From JACKBK01 sp963707275 (GTDB lineage Bacteria; Chloroflexota; Anaerolineae; JAAEKA01), in contig CAVPPH010000004.1 of the NCBI GenBank assembly GCA_963707275.1, positions 1-64,000 of the forward strand: a stretch of DNA of 64,000 nt, written 5' to 3'. The notes under the pieces were generated by a model, which saw nothing but the letters and a program-made list of their open reading frames with translations, was not told the DNA's origin and did no database searches. Every line of letters begins with the position of its first letter. The stretch's first letter is position 1. Shown piece by piece: positions 19,091 to 28,095 of this stretch. Position numbers and translations under genes: made by a program.

Positions 19091-19470
19091 GGAGTCTCCG
19101 TTTCGGGCGAGTCAGCATCTGGCTCAAGCTCGTCGCCCGGTTCGTCGCCGCCGCCGACAGTCCACTGCATGCCGCCAAGAATGCCCGATTTCGGATCAAA
19201 CCCGCCGGCTTGCTGGGCGCCGATCTTGCCGAAACGGCGTTCGTACTTGGCGATGTTCTGCCCCAGCGCCTGCCAGAGCATCTTGGCGTTGGCCGGCGTC
19301 AGCAGCACGCGCGCCTGGACCTTGGCTTTGGGCATGCCAGGCAGCATCTGCGCGAAATCCACCACAACCTCGTGCGGCGAGTGGCTGATGATGGCAAAAT
19401 TGGCGTAGGTCGCGGTCAGGTCATTGGGTAGTTCGACGTTGAGTTGACGGGGAGTTGGTTGCTCGGCCAC
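19087..19470 (-). CDS. DUF3467 family protein
   Basis: The 127-residue product contains the DUF3467 core: YANFAIISHSPHEVVVDFAQ, then VQARVLLTPANAKMLWQALG with NIAKYERRFG. A GTG start at 19470 is chosen because GGAGG lies about seven bases ahead of it; the longer open frame upstream is not family-like. The C-terminus is acidic and low-complexity. It is the first gene of the seven-gene minus-strand operon ending at 15216. Function of the family is unknown. Confidence 0.8.
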   Translation of the reverse strand: MAEQPTPRQLNVELPNDLTATYANFAIISHSPHEVVVDFAQMLPGMPKAKVQARVLLTPANAKMLWQALGQNIAKYERRFGKIGAQQAGGFDPKSGILGGMQWTVGGGDEPGDELEPDADSPETETP

Positions 19471-19877
19471 CGTGTATCCTCCGGATGTTGGCCGGCGCGG
19501 GCCGGTCACAGACCGTCCGGTCGCCAGACAGAAAATGCGCGGCATTCGTCCCGCGCCCATGGCATTGTAGCACAATCGCCAGCCGTTTGGCGAATGATCT
19601 GAGTTGGGTACACTGGGGCAAGAGACACGATGACAGGGTGACTGGGTGACCGGGTGATCCTGCGGAGTTCGCATTCTTACTTGAAGAATACACCTCATCG
19701 TCATTGCGAGCCGTCTGCGGCGAAGCAATCTCTCTGCTCAGCCGGAGAGACTGCTTCGGCGGCCGCCGCTGCGCAGTGACATTTTCATCCATGGTTGTGC
19801 GCAACGCTGAAGTAAGTCTGAGATGCGAATGTTTTGCGACGCAACAGGTTACGTTTTCCAACATGAGGTAGCCATTC
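19471..19877. other. Divergent intergenic region between DUF3467 operon and esterase
   Basis: This 407-base gap separates the minus-strand operon from a plus-strand esterase. A minus-strand extended -10 (TGCTACAAT, about 19563-19571) may drive the operon. The centre and right hold a REP-like palindrome (19700-19780). No gene was recognised. Confidence 0.4.
19700..19780. repeat. REP-like palindromic element
   Basis: GTCATTGCG at the left pairs with CGCAGTGAC at the right with one mismatch. Inside, GCGAAGCAATCTCTC pairs with GAGAGACTGCTTCGGC across a short loop. The GAAGCAATCTC word family is a common dispersed repeat in bacterial genomes. Confidence 0.55.
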
Positions 19878-20631
19878 ATGCACAATCTGATGCCCGGCGC
19901 GGAGCCGTTCTTTTATCGAGGCAACGACACAGGTTGTCTCGTCGTCCACGGGTTCACCGCCTCGCCGCAGGAGGTGAGCGGGCTGGGACGCTCGCTGGCC
20001 GCGGCAGGCTACACGGTCAACGGGGTGTTGGTGGCGGGCCACGGCACAAGCTCCGGCCGATCTGAACGAGACCACCTGGCGCGACTGGTATGCCAGCGTC
20101 GAGGCCGGCTACTGGCGGCTGGCAGCGCACTGCCGCCGTGTGTTCGTGCTGGGATTGTCGCTGGGCGGCGCGCTCTCGCTGCACCTGGCGGCGCACCGGC
20201 CGGTCGCCGGCGTGGTCGCGATGGCTGCCCCGCTGGAAGTGGGTGAACCGCTATTGCCCCTGGCATCGACCATTGGACGGGTGATGCCGACTCTTCCCAA
20301 ATCGGGCAAATCTGACTGGTTTGATCCCGAAGCGGCCGGGCGGAGGGTTGCCTACGACCGTTATCCCCTGCTGGCGGCCGCACAACTGGCCAACTTCCTG
20401 CGCCATCTGCGCGACGATCTGCCGGATGTGCAGACGCCGGCGCTGCTGATGCACAGCTACCAGGACCGCCGCGTGCCGCCGGACAACATGCCGCTGATCT
20501 ACGACATGCTGGGTAGCGAGAACAAACGCATGGTCTGGATCGACGGCAGCAACCACATCCTCACCGACGACGCAGCCCGTGAACAGGTCTGGCGGCTGTG
20601 CGCGGAGTTCGTCGCGACGCGCGTCGGGTGA
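19878..20631 (+). CDS. Alpha/beta hydrolase (EST30-like carboxylesterase), one frameshift
   Basis: The product resembles thermophilic carboxylesterase EST30: CLVVHGFTASPQEV (oxyanion HG), VLGLSLGGAL (nucleophile Ser in G-L-S-L-G), LLMHSYQDRRVPP (Asp) and DGSNHILTDD (His). One extra base near 20051 splits the gene; removing it gives LVAGHGTSPADLNETTWRDW. The full product is about 250 residues. It hydrolyses short-chain esters or lipids in the family. It has no clear operon partner. Confidence 0.82.
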
Positions 20632-20643
20632 CAGTGCGGTTCC

Positions 20644-20678
20644 AGGTGACAGTCACTTTCCGAAAGTGACTGTCACCT
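20644..20678. repeat. REP hairpin, left of RAYT
   Basis: AGGTGACAGTCACTTTC and GAAAGTGACTGTCACCT form a perfect 17-bp inverted repeat around a single C. A nearly identical hairpin sits at 21350-21382 on the other side of the transposase gene. Confidence 0.8.
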
Positions 20679-20692
20679 TTCACACAGCGACT

Positions 20693-21295
20693 CTACTTGC
20701 CCAGCGCCTCAAACTCATCGAGGTCTTCGAGTTCTTCTGGCAGCTTGCTCATTCGCAAGCCCTCAGTGACAAACCTCTCATAATCGCTTAGATCGGGGAA
20801 GCGAGAAGTCACGAATCCCTTGTCGACAAGCTTGCCAGATCGCTGCTCGGTCCACTCCAGATAGTTCGAGTACGGCCAGTCGTTCGGATTGCGGCGAATG
20901 CCGTGGCGCACCGGATTGCCGTGGATGTAGCGGCACAGGTGCATCAAGTAGACCTCAGTGTCAACGTGCTTCGACTGATAGCGGCCCTGAAACAGCGTTC
21001 CGCTATGCTGATAGCGGACATTATAAGCCTTGGAATAGCGATTAAAGACGCGTTGTGGGAGCAGACCGGCCGCATAGCTGCCATTTTGGCGCACGAGCCA
21101 ATGGTAGTGGTTGGGCATCAGACAACAGGCGATAAGCGTTAGCTCCAACTCGACCAGGTAGTCTCTGATGTGCTGCAAGACAAACTGATAGTTGCTGCGC
21201 TCATGAAAGAGTGTTACGCCGCGTGCCCCGCGGTTGTAGATGTGGTAGTACTCGCCAGGGACGAACTGAACAATGTCGCGTCGCGCGTACGGCAC
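20693..21295 (-). mobile_element. REP-associated tyrosine transposase (RAYT, Y1/IS200-like)
   Basis: The 200-residue protein has the Y1 transposase fold: GEYYHIYNRGARGVTLFHE, MPNHYHWLVRQ (the H-x-H metal pair), and YIHGNPVRHGI, with NVRYQHSGTLFQGRYQSKHV between. A tyrosine in YLMHLCRYIHGN is at the expected catalytic position. These are domesticated relatives of IS200/IS605 transposases that act on REP hairpins. The GTG at 21295 is chosen as start because AGGAGGG lies six bases ahead; an earlier GTG would put the N-terminus inside the right hairpin. The two flanking hairpins are its likely substrates. Confidence 0.88.
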
Positions 21296-21349
21296 GGCGT
21301 CCCTCCTGTGAAGTTGATTCGACGATGGCAGAGAGTTCGGCGCGGTTGA

Positions 21350-21382
21350 AGTGACAGTCACTTTCCGAAAGTGACTGTCACT
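21350..21382. repeat. REP hairpin, right of RAYT
   Basis: AGTGACAGTCACTTTC and GAAAGTGACTGTCACT form a perfect 16-bp inverted repeat around one C. It matches the hairpin at 20644-20678 except at the outer bases. Confidence 0.8.
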
Positions 21383-21392
21383 CGAAAAACAT

Positions 21393-22592
<1,200 letters not shown>

Positions 22593-22863
22593 CGAAATCT
22601 CCTGTCTGCGCCGCCTGCTGATCTTTCTTCGTTTCAAACTTTGCGCCGAGTATGTCTGGGAATCTCGTTGTTCACACTGCCCGGGCGATCGACGCCACGG
22701 GTATGAGCAAATCAGGCTATCTATGGCGTCTCAAGGCGAACCTAGCGGGATGCCGTGCGTCTGACGCTGGGCCGAGGGATTCCTCGCTGATGATTCTGCC
22801 ATTCCACGTTGTCGGCAAGACCCGCTCGGAATGACAACCAGCAAAATCCCATTTAACGGGGCA

Positions 22864-23952
22864 TTAGCCCTCGTTTCCCTCATTTCCCTCGTTTCCCTTC
22901 TTTCCCTCCACAAACATCACCACCTTGCCGCTCGCGCCGCTGTTCATGATCTGGATCGCGTCCTCCCACTCGTCCAGTACGAAACGGTGGGTGACCAGCG
23001 GGCGCAGATCGACCGCGCCTGGCAGTTCAGCAGGCCGCGCATGCGGAACCATGTGTCCCACAGCTTGCGCCCGAAGATGCCGCGCACCGTCGCGCCCTTG
23101 AAGATGATGTGGTTGTTGATGTCGAAGCCGATCACTCCGGGGGCCACGCCGAGCAGCGAGGCTCTCGCCGCCGTCGCGCAGGACGGCGAAGCCCTGGTCG
23201 ATGGCAGTCGACGCGCCGCTCATCTCCAGCAGCACATCCACGCCCTCGCCGTCGGTGTCCTTGCGGATGAAGTCCACAACCTTCACCTCGCCGACGTTGA
23301 GCGCGTGCGTGGCGCCCATGCGCTCTGCCAGCCGCAGGCGGTAGGGGCTGATATCGGTGGCATAGATCGATCGGGCGCCGGCCGCCCTTGCCACGGCGAC
23401 GGTCATCAGTCCTACCGGCCCACAGCCGGTGATCAACACCTTGCGCGCCGTCAGATCAGTGGAGAAGGCGGTATGCACGGCGTTGCCGAAGTTCTCAAGC
23501 ATGCAGGCGATCTCGATCGGCATATCGGGCGGGTTGAGCCACAGGTTGTAGGCCGGCATCACGATGTATTCCGCCCAGCATCCATCGCGATCGACGCCGA
23601 TGATGCGGGTGTTCTGGCAGATGTGGCCGTTGCCGGTGCGGCACTGGGCGCAATGGCCACAGGTGATGTGGCTCTCGGCGGACACAAAATCGCCCTCGTT
23701 GACTTCGGTCACGTCCCGTCCCACCGCCACCACATGGCCACAGAACTCGTGACCGACCACGAGGGGCGGGTTGATCCGCTTGCGCGCCCATTCGTCCCAT
23801 TTGTAGATGTGCAGGTCGGTGCCGCAGATGGACGTGGCGCGCACCTTGATCAGTGCGTCTTGCGGCCCGAACGACGGAACCGGAACCTCGCGCAGGACCA
23901 TGCCTGGCGCTTGTTCCGGTTTCACGACAGCCTTCATCGTCTTTGATGGCAT
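22864..23952 (-). CDS. tdh: L-threonine 3-dehydrogenase, frameshifted, with repeat-derived C-terminus
   Basis: This zinc-dependent medium-chain dehydrogenase oxidises L-threonine to 2-amino-3-ketobutyrate, the substrate of the adjacent kbl product. Evidence: SICGTDLHIYKWDEWA (catalytic zinc Cys), VVGHEFCGHVV, the structural zinc set CGHCAQCRTGNGHIC, and ITGCGPVGLM for NAD. Frame changes lie near 23163 and 23030. The C-terminus ends in three Gly-Asn-Glu triplets encoded by a polypurine tandem repeat, which is not normal for the family. The start at 23952 follows AGGAGA. Confidence 0.92.
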   Translation of the reverse strand: MPSKTMKAVVKPEQAPGMVLREVPVPSFGPQDALIKVRATSICGTDLHIYKWDEWARKRINPPLVVGHEFCGHVVAVGRDVTEVNEGDFVSAESHITCGHCAQCRTGNGHICQNTRIIGVDRDGCWAEYIVMPAYNLWLNPPDMPIEIACMLENFGNAVHTAFSTDLTARKVLITGCGPVGLMTVAVARAAGARSIYATDISPYRLRLAERMGATHALNVGEVKVVDFIRKDTDGEGVDVLLEMSGASTAIDQGFAVLRDGGESLAARRGPRSDRLRHQQPHHLQGRDGARHLRAQAVGHMVPHARPAELPGAVDLRPLVTHRFVLDEWEDAIQIMNSGASGKVVMFVEGKKGNEGNEGNEG

Positions 23953-24064
23953 GCGTCTCTCCTGGACACGGAATGACTGCTGCGCTGGCGGCGCAGCGGG
24001 GCGGCGCTCCTTTGCCGCCCTGATGAAGTAGTATAGCCGCGCCTGCGCAGTTTGGCAAAGACAG

Positions 24065-24093
24065 TTGCCCGCGCTGGGCGAAAGTGTTACAAT
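24065..24093 (+). promoter_or_regulatory. Sigma70 promoter of RmlD-like gene
   Basis: TTGCCC at 24065-24070 and TACAAT at 24088-24093 are spaced by 17 bases. Transcription would start near 24100, ahead of both candidate start codons. Confidence 0.55.
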
Positions 24094-24166
24094 GGCGCCG
24101 GTGAATTGACAGGTGATGGACGGGAGTATGGCAACGAATGCTGGCACGGCAGCAGGATGGAGGTTT

Positions 24167-25061
24167 ATGAGCGAAACAGGTGCAACAGGACAACGACCCA
24201 TCGAGCGTGTGGTATTGATCGGATTTCGCGGGCAGCTTGGGCGGGCCTTGCTGGAATCGCTGGCGACGCAGCGCGCGGTGCTGGCGCTGGACTATCCTGA
24301 GATCGACATGACGCGGCCGGCGATCATCGAGCAGGTGTGCGATTGGAAGCCGCAGGTCGTCATCAACGCGGCCGCCTGGACCGACGTGGACGGCGCGGAG
24401 GAGAAGCAGGACGCCTGCTACGCGGTCAACGTGCTGGGCGTGAAGCACCTGGCCACGGCCTGCCAGCGCAGCGGCGCCGCTCTGCTGCACGTCAGCACCA
24501 ACGAGGTGTTTCCCGGCGACAGCCGGGCCGCTTCTACCGAGAGTGGGACGCGACCGGCGCGCGCAGCGGCGTCTATGCCCGCAGCAAGGAGGCCGCCGAG
24601 AAGCTGGTGACCACCATGCTGGCCGGCCGCTTCTACATCGCCCGCACAGCCTGGCTTTACAACAACGGCGGCAACAACTTCATCAGCCAAGATCATCGCC
24701 GCGGCGGACAAGCACGGCGCGCTGCGGGTGGTGGCCGACGAATTCGGTAGCCCGACCTACGCGCCTGACCTGGCCGCAGCCATCGTGCAACTGATCGACA
24801 GCGGCCATTTCGGCATCTACCACCTGACCAACAGCGGCTACTGCACGCGTCACCAGTGGGCGGTCGAATTGCTGCGTCAGGCTGGCCGCGCCGACATCCC
24901 GGTGACGCCCATCAGCTCCGCCGAATGGTATCGTCGCACTGCACCACCGCCGCACGCGATCATCCTCAACAGACGCGGCAGCCGCTCTGGGCATCGTGCT
25001 TCGCCCCTGGCAGGACGCGCTGGCGGGCTATTTTGAGCATGAATCAGTTAACGGTAAGTAG
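24167..25061 (+). CDS. RmlD-like dTDP-4-dehydrorhamnose reductase, frameshifted
   Basis: The product is an extended SDR of the RmlD type: VVLIGFRGQLGRALLESL (cofactor loop), VVINAAAWTDVDGAEE, VNVLGVKHLATAC, LHVSTNEVFPGD, VYARSKEAAEKLV (Tyr-x-x-x-Lys) and FYIARTAWLYNNGGNNF. In the family it makes dTDP-L-rhamnose or a related deoxysugar. Frame changes are near 24520, 24690 and 24970. The start could be 24128 (MATNAG) or 24167 (MSETGA); both are in frame and neither has ideal ribosome-binding spacing. No other rhamnose genes are adjacent. Confidence 0.75.
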
Positions 25062-25105
25062 CCGCCTTCCGGTTACTGATCACCGATTACCAACGCGAGC
25101 CGCCC

Positions 25106-26088
25106 GTGTCACAAACACAGCCAGTCGCCTCGATCATCATTCCCAGCTACAACGGCAAGCACCTGCTGGCCGAGGTGTTTGCCTGCCTTGCGACGGCAGA
25201 CATGGCCGGCTGAGCGCTTCGAGATCATCGTCGTCGATGACGCGTCCAGCGACGGGTCGGCGGCGTTTCTGGCGGAGAACTTCCCGGAGGTGCAGGTTGT
25301 CGCCCTGCAGCGCAACAGCGGCTTCATCGCCGCCTGCAAGGCGGGCGTACAGGTGGCGCGTGGCGACATGCTGGTGCTGCTGAACAACGACACGGAGGCA
25401 GAACCGGGCTGGCTGGCGGCACTGGTCAGCGGGCTGACTCGCCCATCCCGAGGCCGGCTCGGCTGCCAGCAAGATGCTGCTGTTCGACCAGCGCGATCAC
25501 CTGCACACCGCGGGCGACATGATGGGCGTCGATGGCATCCCGCGCAATCGCGGCGTCTGGCAGCCGGACGACGGGCAGTACGACGGTCAGCGCTGGGTCT
25601 TTGGCGCCTGCGGCGGCGCGGCGGCCTATCGCCGCGATGCCTGGCAGCAGGCCGGCGGCTTCGACCCGGCGCTGTTCATGTACATGGAAGACGTGGATCT
25701 GGCATGGCGGCTGCAACTGCTGGGCTGGCAGGCGCTTTACGTGCCCGAAGCGCGCGGTCTACCACAAGGTGAGCGCCACCGGCGGCGGCGCGCTGGCCAG
25801 CTACTACGTCGGGCGCAACACGATCCTGGTCATCGTCGCGCAACTGGCCGGGCGCGCTGCTGCGCCGTCATTGGCGAGCCATTCTCGGCGCGCAGATCAG
25901 CGCATCACCGTCGATGCCTTGCGCAGCTGGCGCGGCGCGGCGGCCGGGCGCGGCTGCGGGGCCAGCTTGCCGGTTTGATTGGCCTGCCAGGCGCGCGCAG
26001 AAGCCGCAAGCGCATCCAAGCCAGCCGGCAGGTATCCGTGCAGCAGGTTGCAGCCCTTCTAATCGAACCGACGGAAAAGGCAAGATGA
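25106..26088 (+). CDS. Family 2 glycosyltransferase, frameshifted
   Basis: This is a GT-A fold glycosyltransferase: ASIIIPSYNGKHLLAE, FEIIVVDDASSDGSAAFL, LQRNSGFIAACKAGVQVARG, VLLNNDTEAEPGWLAALV (D-x-D-like NNDTE), FGACGGAAAYRRDAW and FMYMEDVDLAWRLQL. The GTG start at 25106 gives the family N-terminus. Frame changes occur near 25175, 25442, 25754, 25850 and around 25900-25940; after correction the C-terminus reads RLRGQLAGLIGLPGARRS. It follows the RmlD-like gene by 44 bases, suggesting surface polysaccharide synthesis. Confidence 0.82.
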
Positions 26089-26089
26089 T

Positions 26090-27330
26090 ATGAGCACTAT
26101 CAACATGCGCGACGTAGCGCTGTTTGCGACGCTTTCCGATGGAGCGCTGGAAGAGATCGCAGTAGCCATGCCGGTAACACGCTGGCCAGCAGGGACAGTG
26201 CTTTTTCAAGAAGGCGAACCAGGCGACTCGTTATGCGTCGTCCGCGCCGGGACTATCGAGGTGGTCAAGGCGCTGGGCACTGCCGAAGAATGGCTGGTGC
26301 GCCGGATGGGGCCGGGCAACTTCGTCGGCGAGCTGGCCGTGCTGGAACCGGACGGCGTGCGCTCCGCCACCGTGCGCGCCGTGTCCGATGTCGAAATCGC
26401 TTCGCTGGGACGGGCTGAGTTCGATGCGTTGCTGGCGCGTCAACCCCGGGTCGCCGCCGAGTTGATGGAAACCCTCAGCCGGCGGCTGCGCGAGTCCAAT
26501 GATGTTACAATCCACGACCTGCCGCGAGAAGAACCGCCAACTTGAGACCGCCTACCTCGCGTTGCAGAATGCGCAGGCGCAGATCATCGAGAAGGAACGG
26601 CTGGAGCGCGAACTGCAACTGGCGCACGACTTGCAGCAGAGCATGCTGCCGCGTGAACTGCCTGTCGCAGCCGGCTACGACTTCGGCGCGATCATGACAC
26701 CGGCCCAGGCGGTGGGCGGCGATTTCTACGACTTCATCGAACTGGGCAATGGCAAGATCGGCATCGTCGTCGCCGACGTGTCGGACAAGGGAATGTCGGC
26801 GGCGCTGTTCATGGCGCTGACCCGCAGCCTGATCCGTGCCGAAGCCAGCCGCGGCGTGCCGCCGACCGAGGCGCTGCGGCGCGTCAACTACCACCTGCTG
26901 GACATGAACGAAACGGGCATGTTCGTCACTGTGCTTTACGGCATCCTTGACACAGCCAACGGTGAGTTTCTGTACGCACGCGCCGGCCACGAGCTGCCGC
27001 TGGTCTACGACCGGACGGGAGCGGCTGTCGCCGTGCCCGTGGGCCGCGGCCAGCCGCTGGCGCTGTTGCCCGATCCCGCGCTGGACGAGCAGCGCATTGT
27101 GATCCCGCAGGGCGGCCGGCTGGTGTTGAACAGCGACGGCGTTACCGATGCCATCGACCGCCGCCAGGAGCCGTTCGGCGTTGCACGCCTGCACGACCTG
27201 ATGGCGAGTCTGACCTGGAAATGCTGCACCGAGCCAGTGTCACATCGTGTTCGATGCCGTCAAGCTCTATGAAGACTCGACACCGCAGTTCGATGATTTT
27301 ACCCTGGTCATCGTCAATTCAACCGGGTAG
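26090..27330 (+). CDS. cNMP-binding domain - SpoIIE/RsbU-type PP2C phosphatase fusion, frameshifted
   Basis: The N-terminal 140 residues are a cyclic-nucleotide-binding domain (FQEGEPGDSLCVVRAGTIEV, GPGNFVGELAVLEPDGVRSA). A coiled-coil linker (LETAYLALQNAQAQIIEKER) leads to a SpoIIE phosphatase domain (GGDFYDFIELGNGKIGIVVA, then ADVSDKGMSAALFMA, LNSDGVTDA). It would dephosphorylate an anti-sigma-factor antagonist in response to a cyclic nucleotide; the STAS protein encoded next is the obvious substrate. Frame changes near 26521 and 27220 are repaired by one base each, after which the end reads FDDFTLVIVNSTG. No membrane segment is seen. Confidence 0.85.
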
Positions 27331-27346
27331 CGCTCTGGCGCAAAAC

Positions 27347-27362
27347 TGTGAAACAGGTCACA
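27347..27362 (+). promoter_or_regulatory. Crp-type box (distal) upstream of STAS gene
   Basis: TGTGA-AACAGG-TCACA is an exact match to the Crp half-site pair with a 6-base spacer. Its centre lies 23 bases upstream of a second box at 27370-27385. Confidence 0.7.
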
Positions 27363-27369
27363 GCGGCGC

Positions 27370-27385
27370 TGTGATATAGTTCATT
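27370..27385 (+). promoter_or_regulatory. Crp-type box (proximal) upstream of STAS gene
   Basis: TGTGA-TATAGT-TCATT has a perfect left half-site and a right half-site with two mismatches to TCACA. Its centre is 29.5 bases ahead of the first base of the -10 hexamer TATGCT (27407-27412), which places it near -41.5 from the predicted start. That is the usual position for class II activation by Crp. Confidence 0.6.
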
Positions 27386-27406
27386 GTGCTCGCGGCAAAA
27401 ATGCGT

Positions 27407-27412
27407 TATGCT
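27407..27412 (+). promoter_or_regulatory. -10 box of STAS gene
   Basis: TATGCT, in the context GTTATGCT that is repeated upstream of the first Os1348-like gene (36767-36772). No good -35 is present, as expected of an activator-dependent promoter. Confidence 0.5.
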
Positions 27413-27507
27413 ACGTCTAGTCATGTGTTGGCTCAATTCCACGATCTATGATCGAACCAATGCGTTGGGTCAGCTATCTTTGTCCGTCAACAATCAGGAG
27501 GAACCTC

Positions 27508-27852
27508 ATGTCAGACCAACAGATCGTCCGCACCGAACTGAAGCGCTGTGACTTGTACAAGCTCGCGGGTCGCTTCGACAGCAGTCGCGCCCAGGATGTG
27601 GGCGACGCATTGACCTATTCCATGGACCTCGGCCACTATCGCCTCGTCCTGGACATGACCGACGTCGAGTACATCAGCAGTGGGTTCCTGCGGGTGCTGG
27701 TGGGGACGCAAAAAGAGGTCAAACGCTTCAACCGCGGCGATGTCTACCTGGCTGCGCCGACGCAGCGTATTCAGGATGTCCTGAAGCTGGCCGGCCTGTC
27801 GGAACTGTTCAAGACTTTTGCGACGCCCGAAGAGGCAGTAGGAGCCTGGTAA
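27508..27852 (+). CDS. STAS domain anti-anti-sigma factor
   Basis: The 114-residue protein is a single STAS domain. The phosphorylation-site region reads LDMTDVEYISSGFLRVLVG, with the usual Ser in SSG. In partner switching the unphosphorylated form binds an anti-sigma kinase and frees a sigma factor. The start at 27508 follows AGGAGG by seven bases. Its position directly after the cNMP-controlled phosphatase, plus Crp-type boxes in its promoter, links the pathway to cyclic nucleotides at two levels. No kinase or sigma factor gene is in the window. Confidence 0.88.
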   Translation: MSDQQIVRTELKRCDLYKLAGRFDSSRAQDVGDALTYSMDLGHYRLVLDMTDVEYISSGFLRVLVGTQKEVKRFNRGDVYLAAPTQRIQDVLKLAGLSELFKTFATPEEAVGAW

Positions 27853-27873
27853 GCGCGCGTCCATAGTCAGCAT

Positions 27874-27907
27874 AGGACTGGCAGTCCCTCCGAGGATCGC
27901 CAGTCCT
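27874..27907. terminator. Hairpin after STAS gene
   Basis: AGGACTGGC and GCCAGTCCT form a perfect 9-bp stem with a 16-base loop, 22 bases after the STAS stop. There is no U-run, so termination efficiency is uncertain. Confidence 0.4.
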
Positions 27908-28095
27908 GAGTACGCGTTGCCGGGAAGACTATGGGGAATTCTTGCAGCAAAACACTAACAAATTCGTTCGATAATGTAGCAAGTGTGGATCAACGTTGAT
28001 GGGCATCGCAGCAGAAACGCCGCAAAGCGTCACAACATGCGCTGAATCCGCGCCTTGATAAGTCGTTTGGTTCAACACCTGGGAGGCCACAGACC

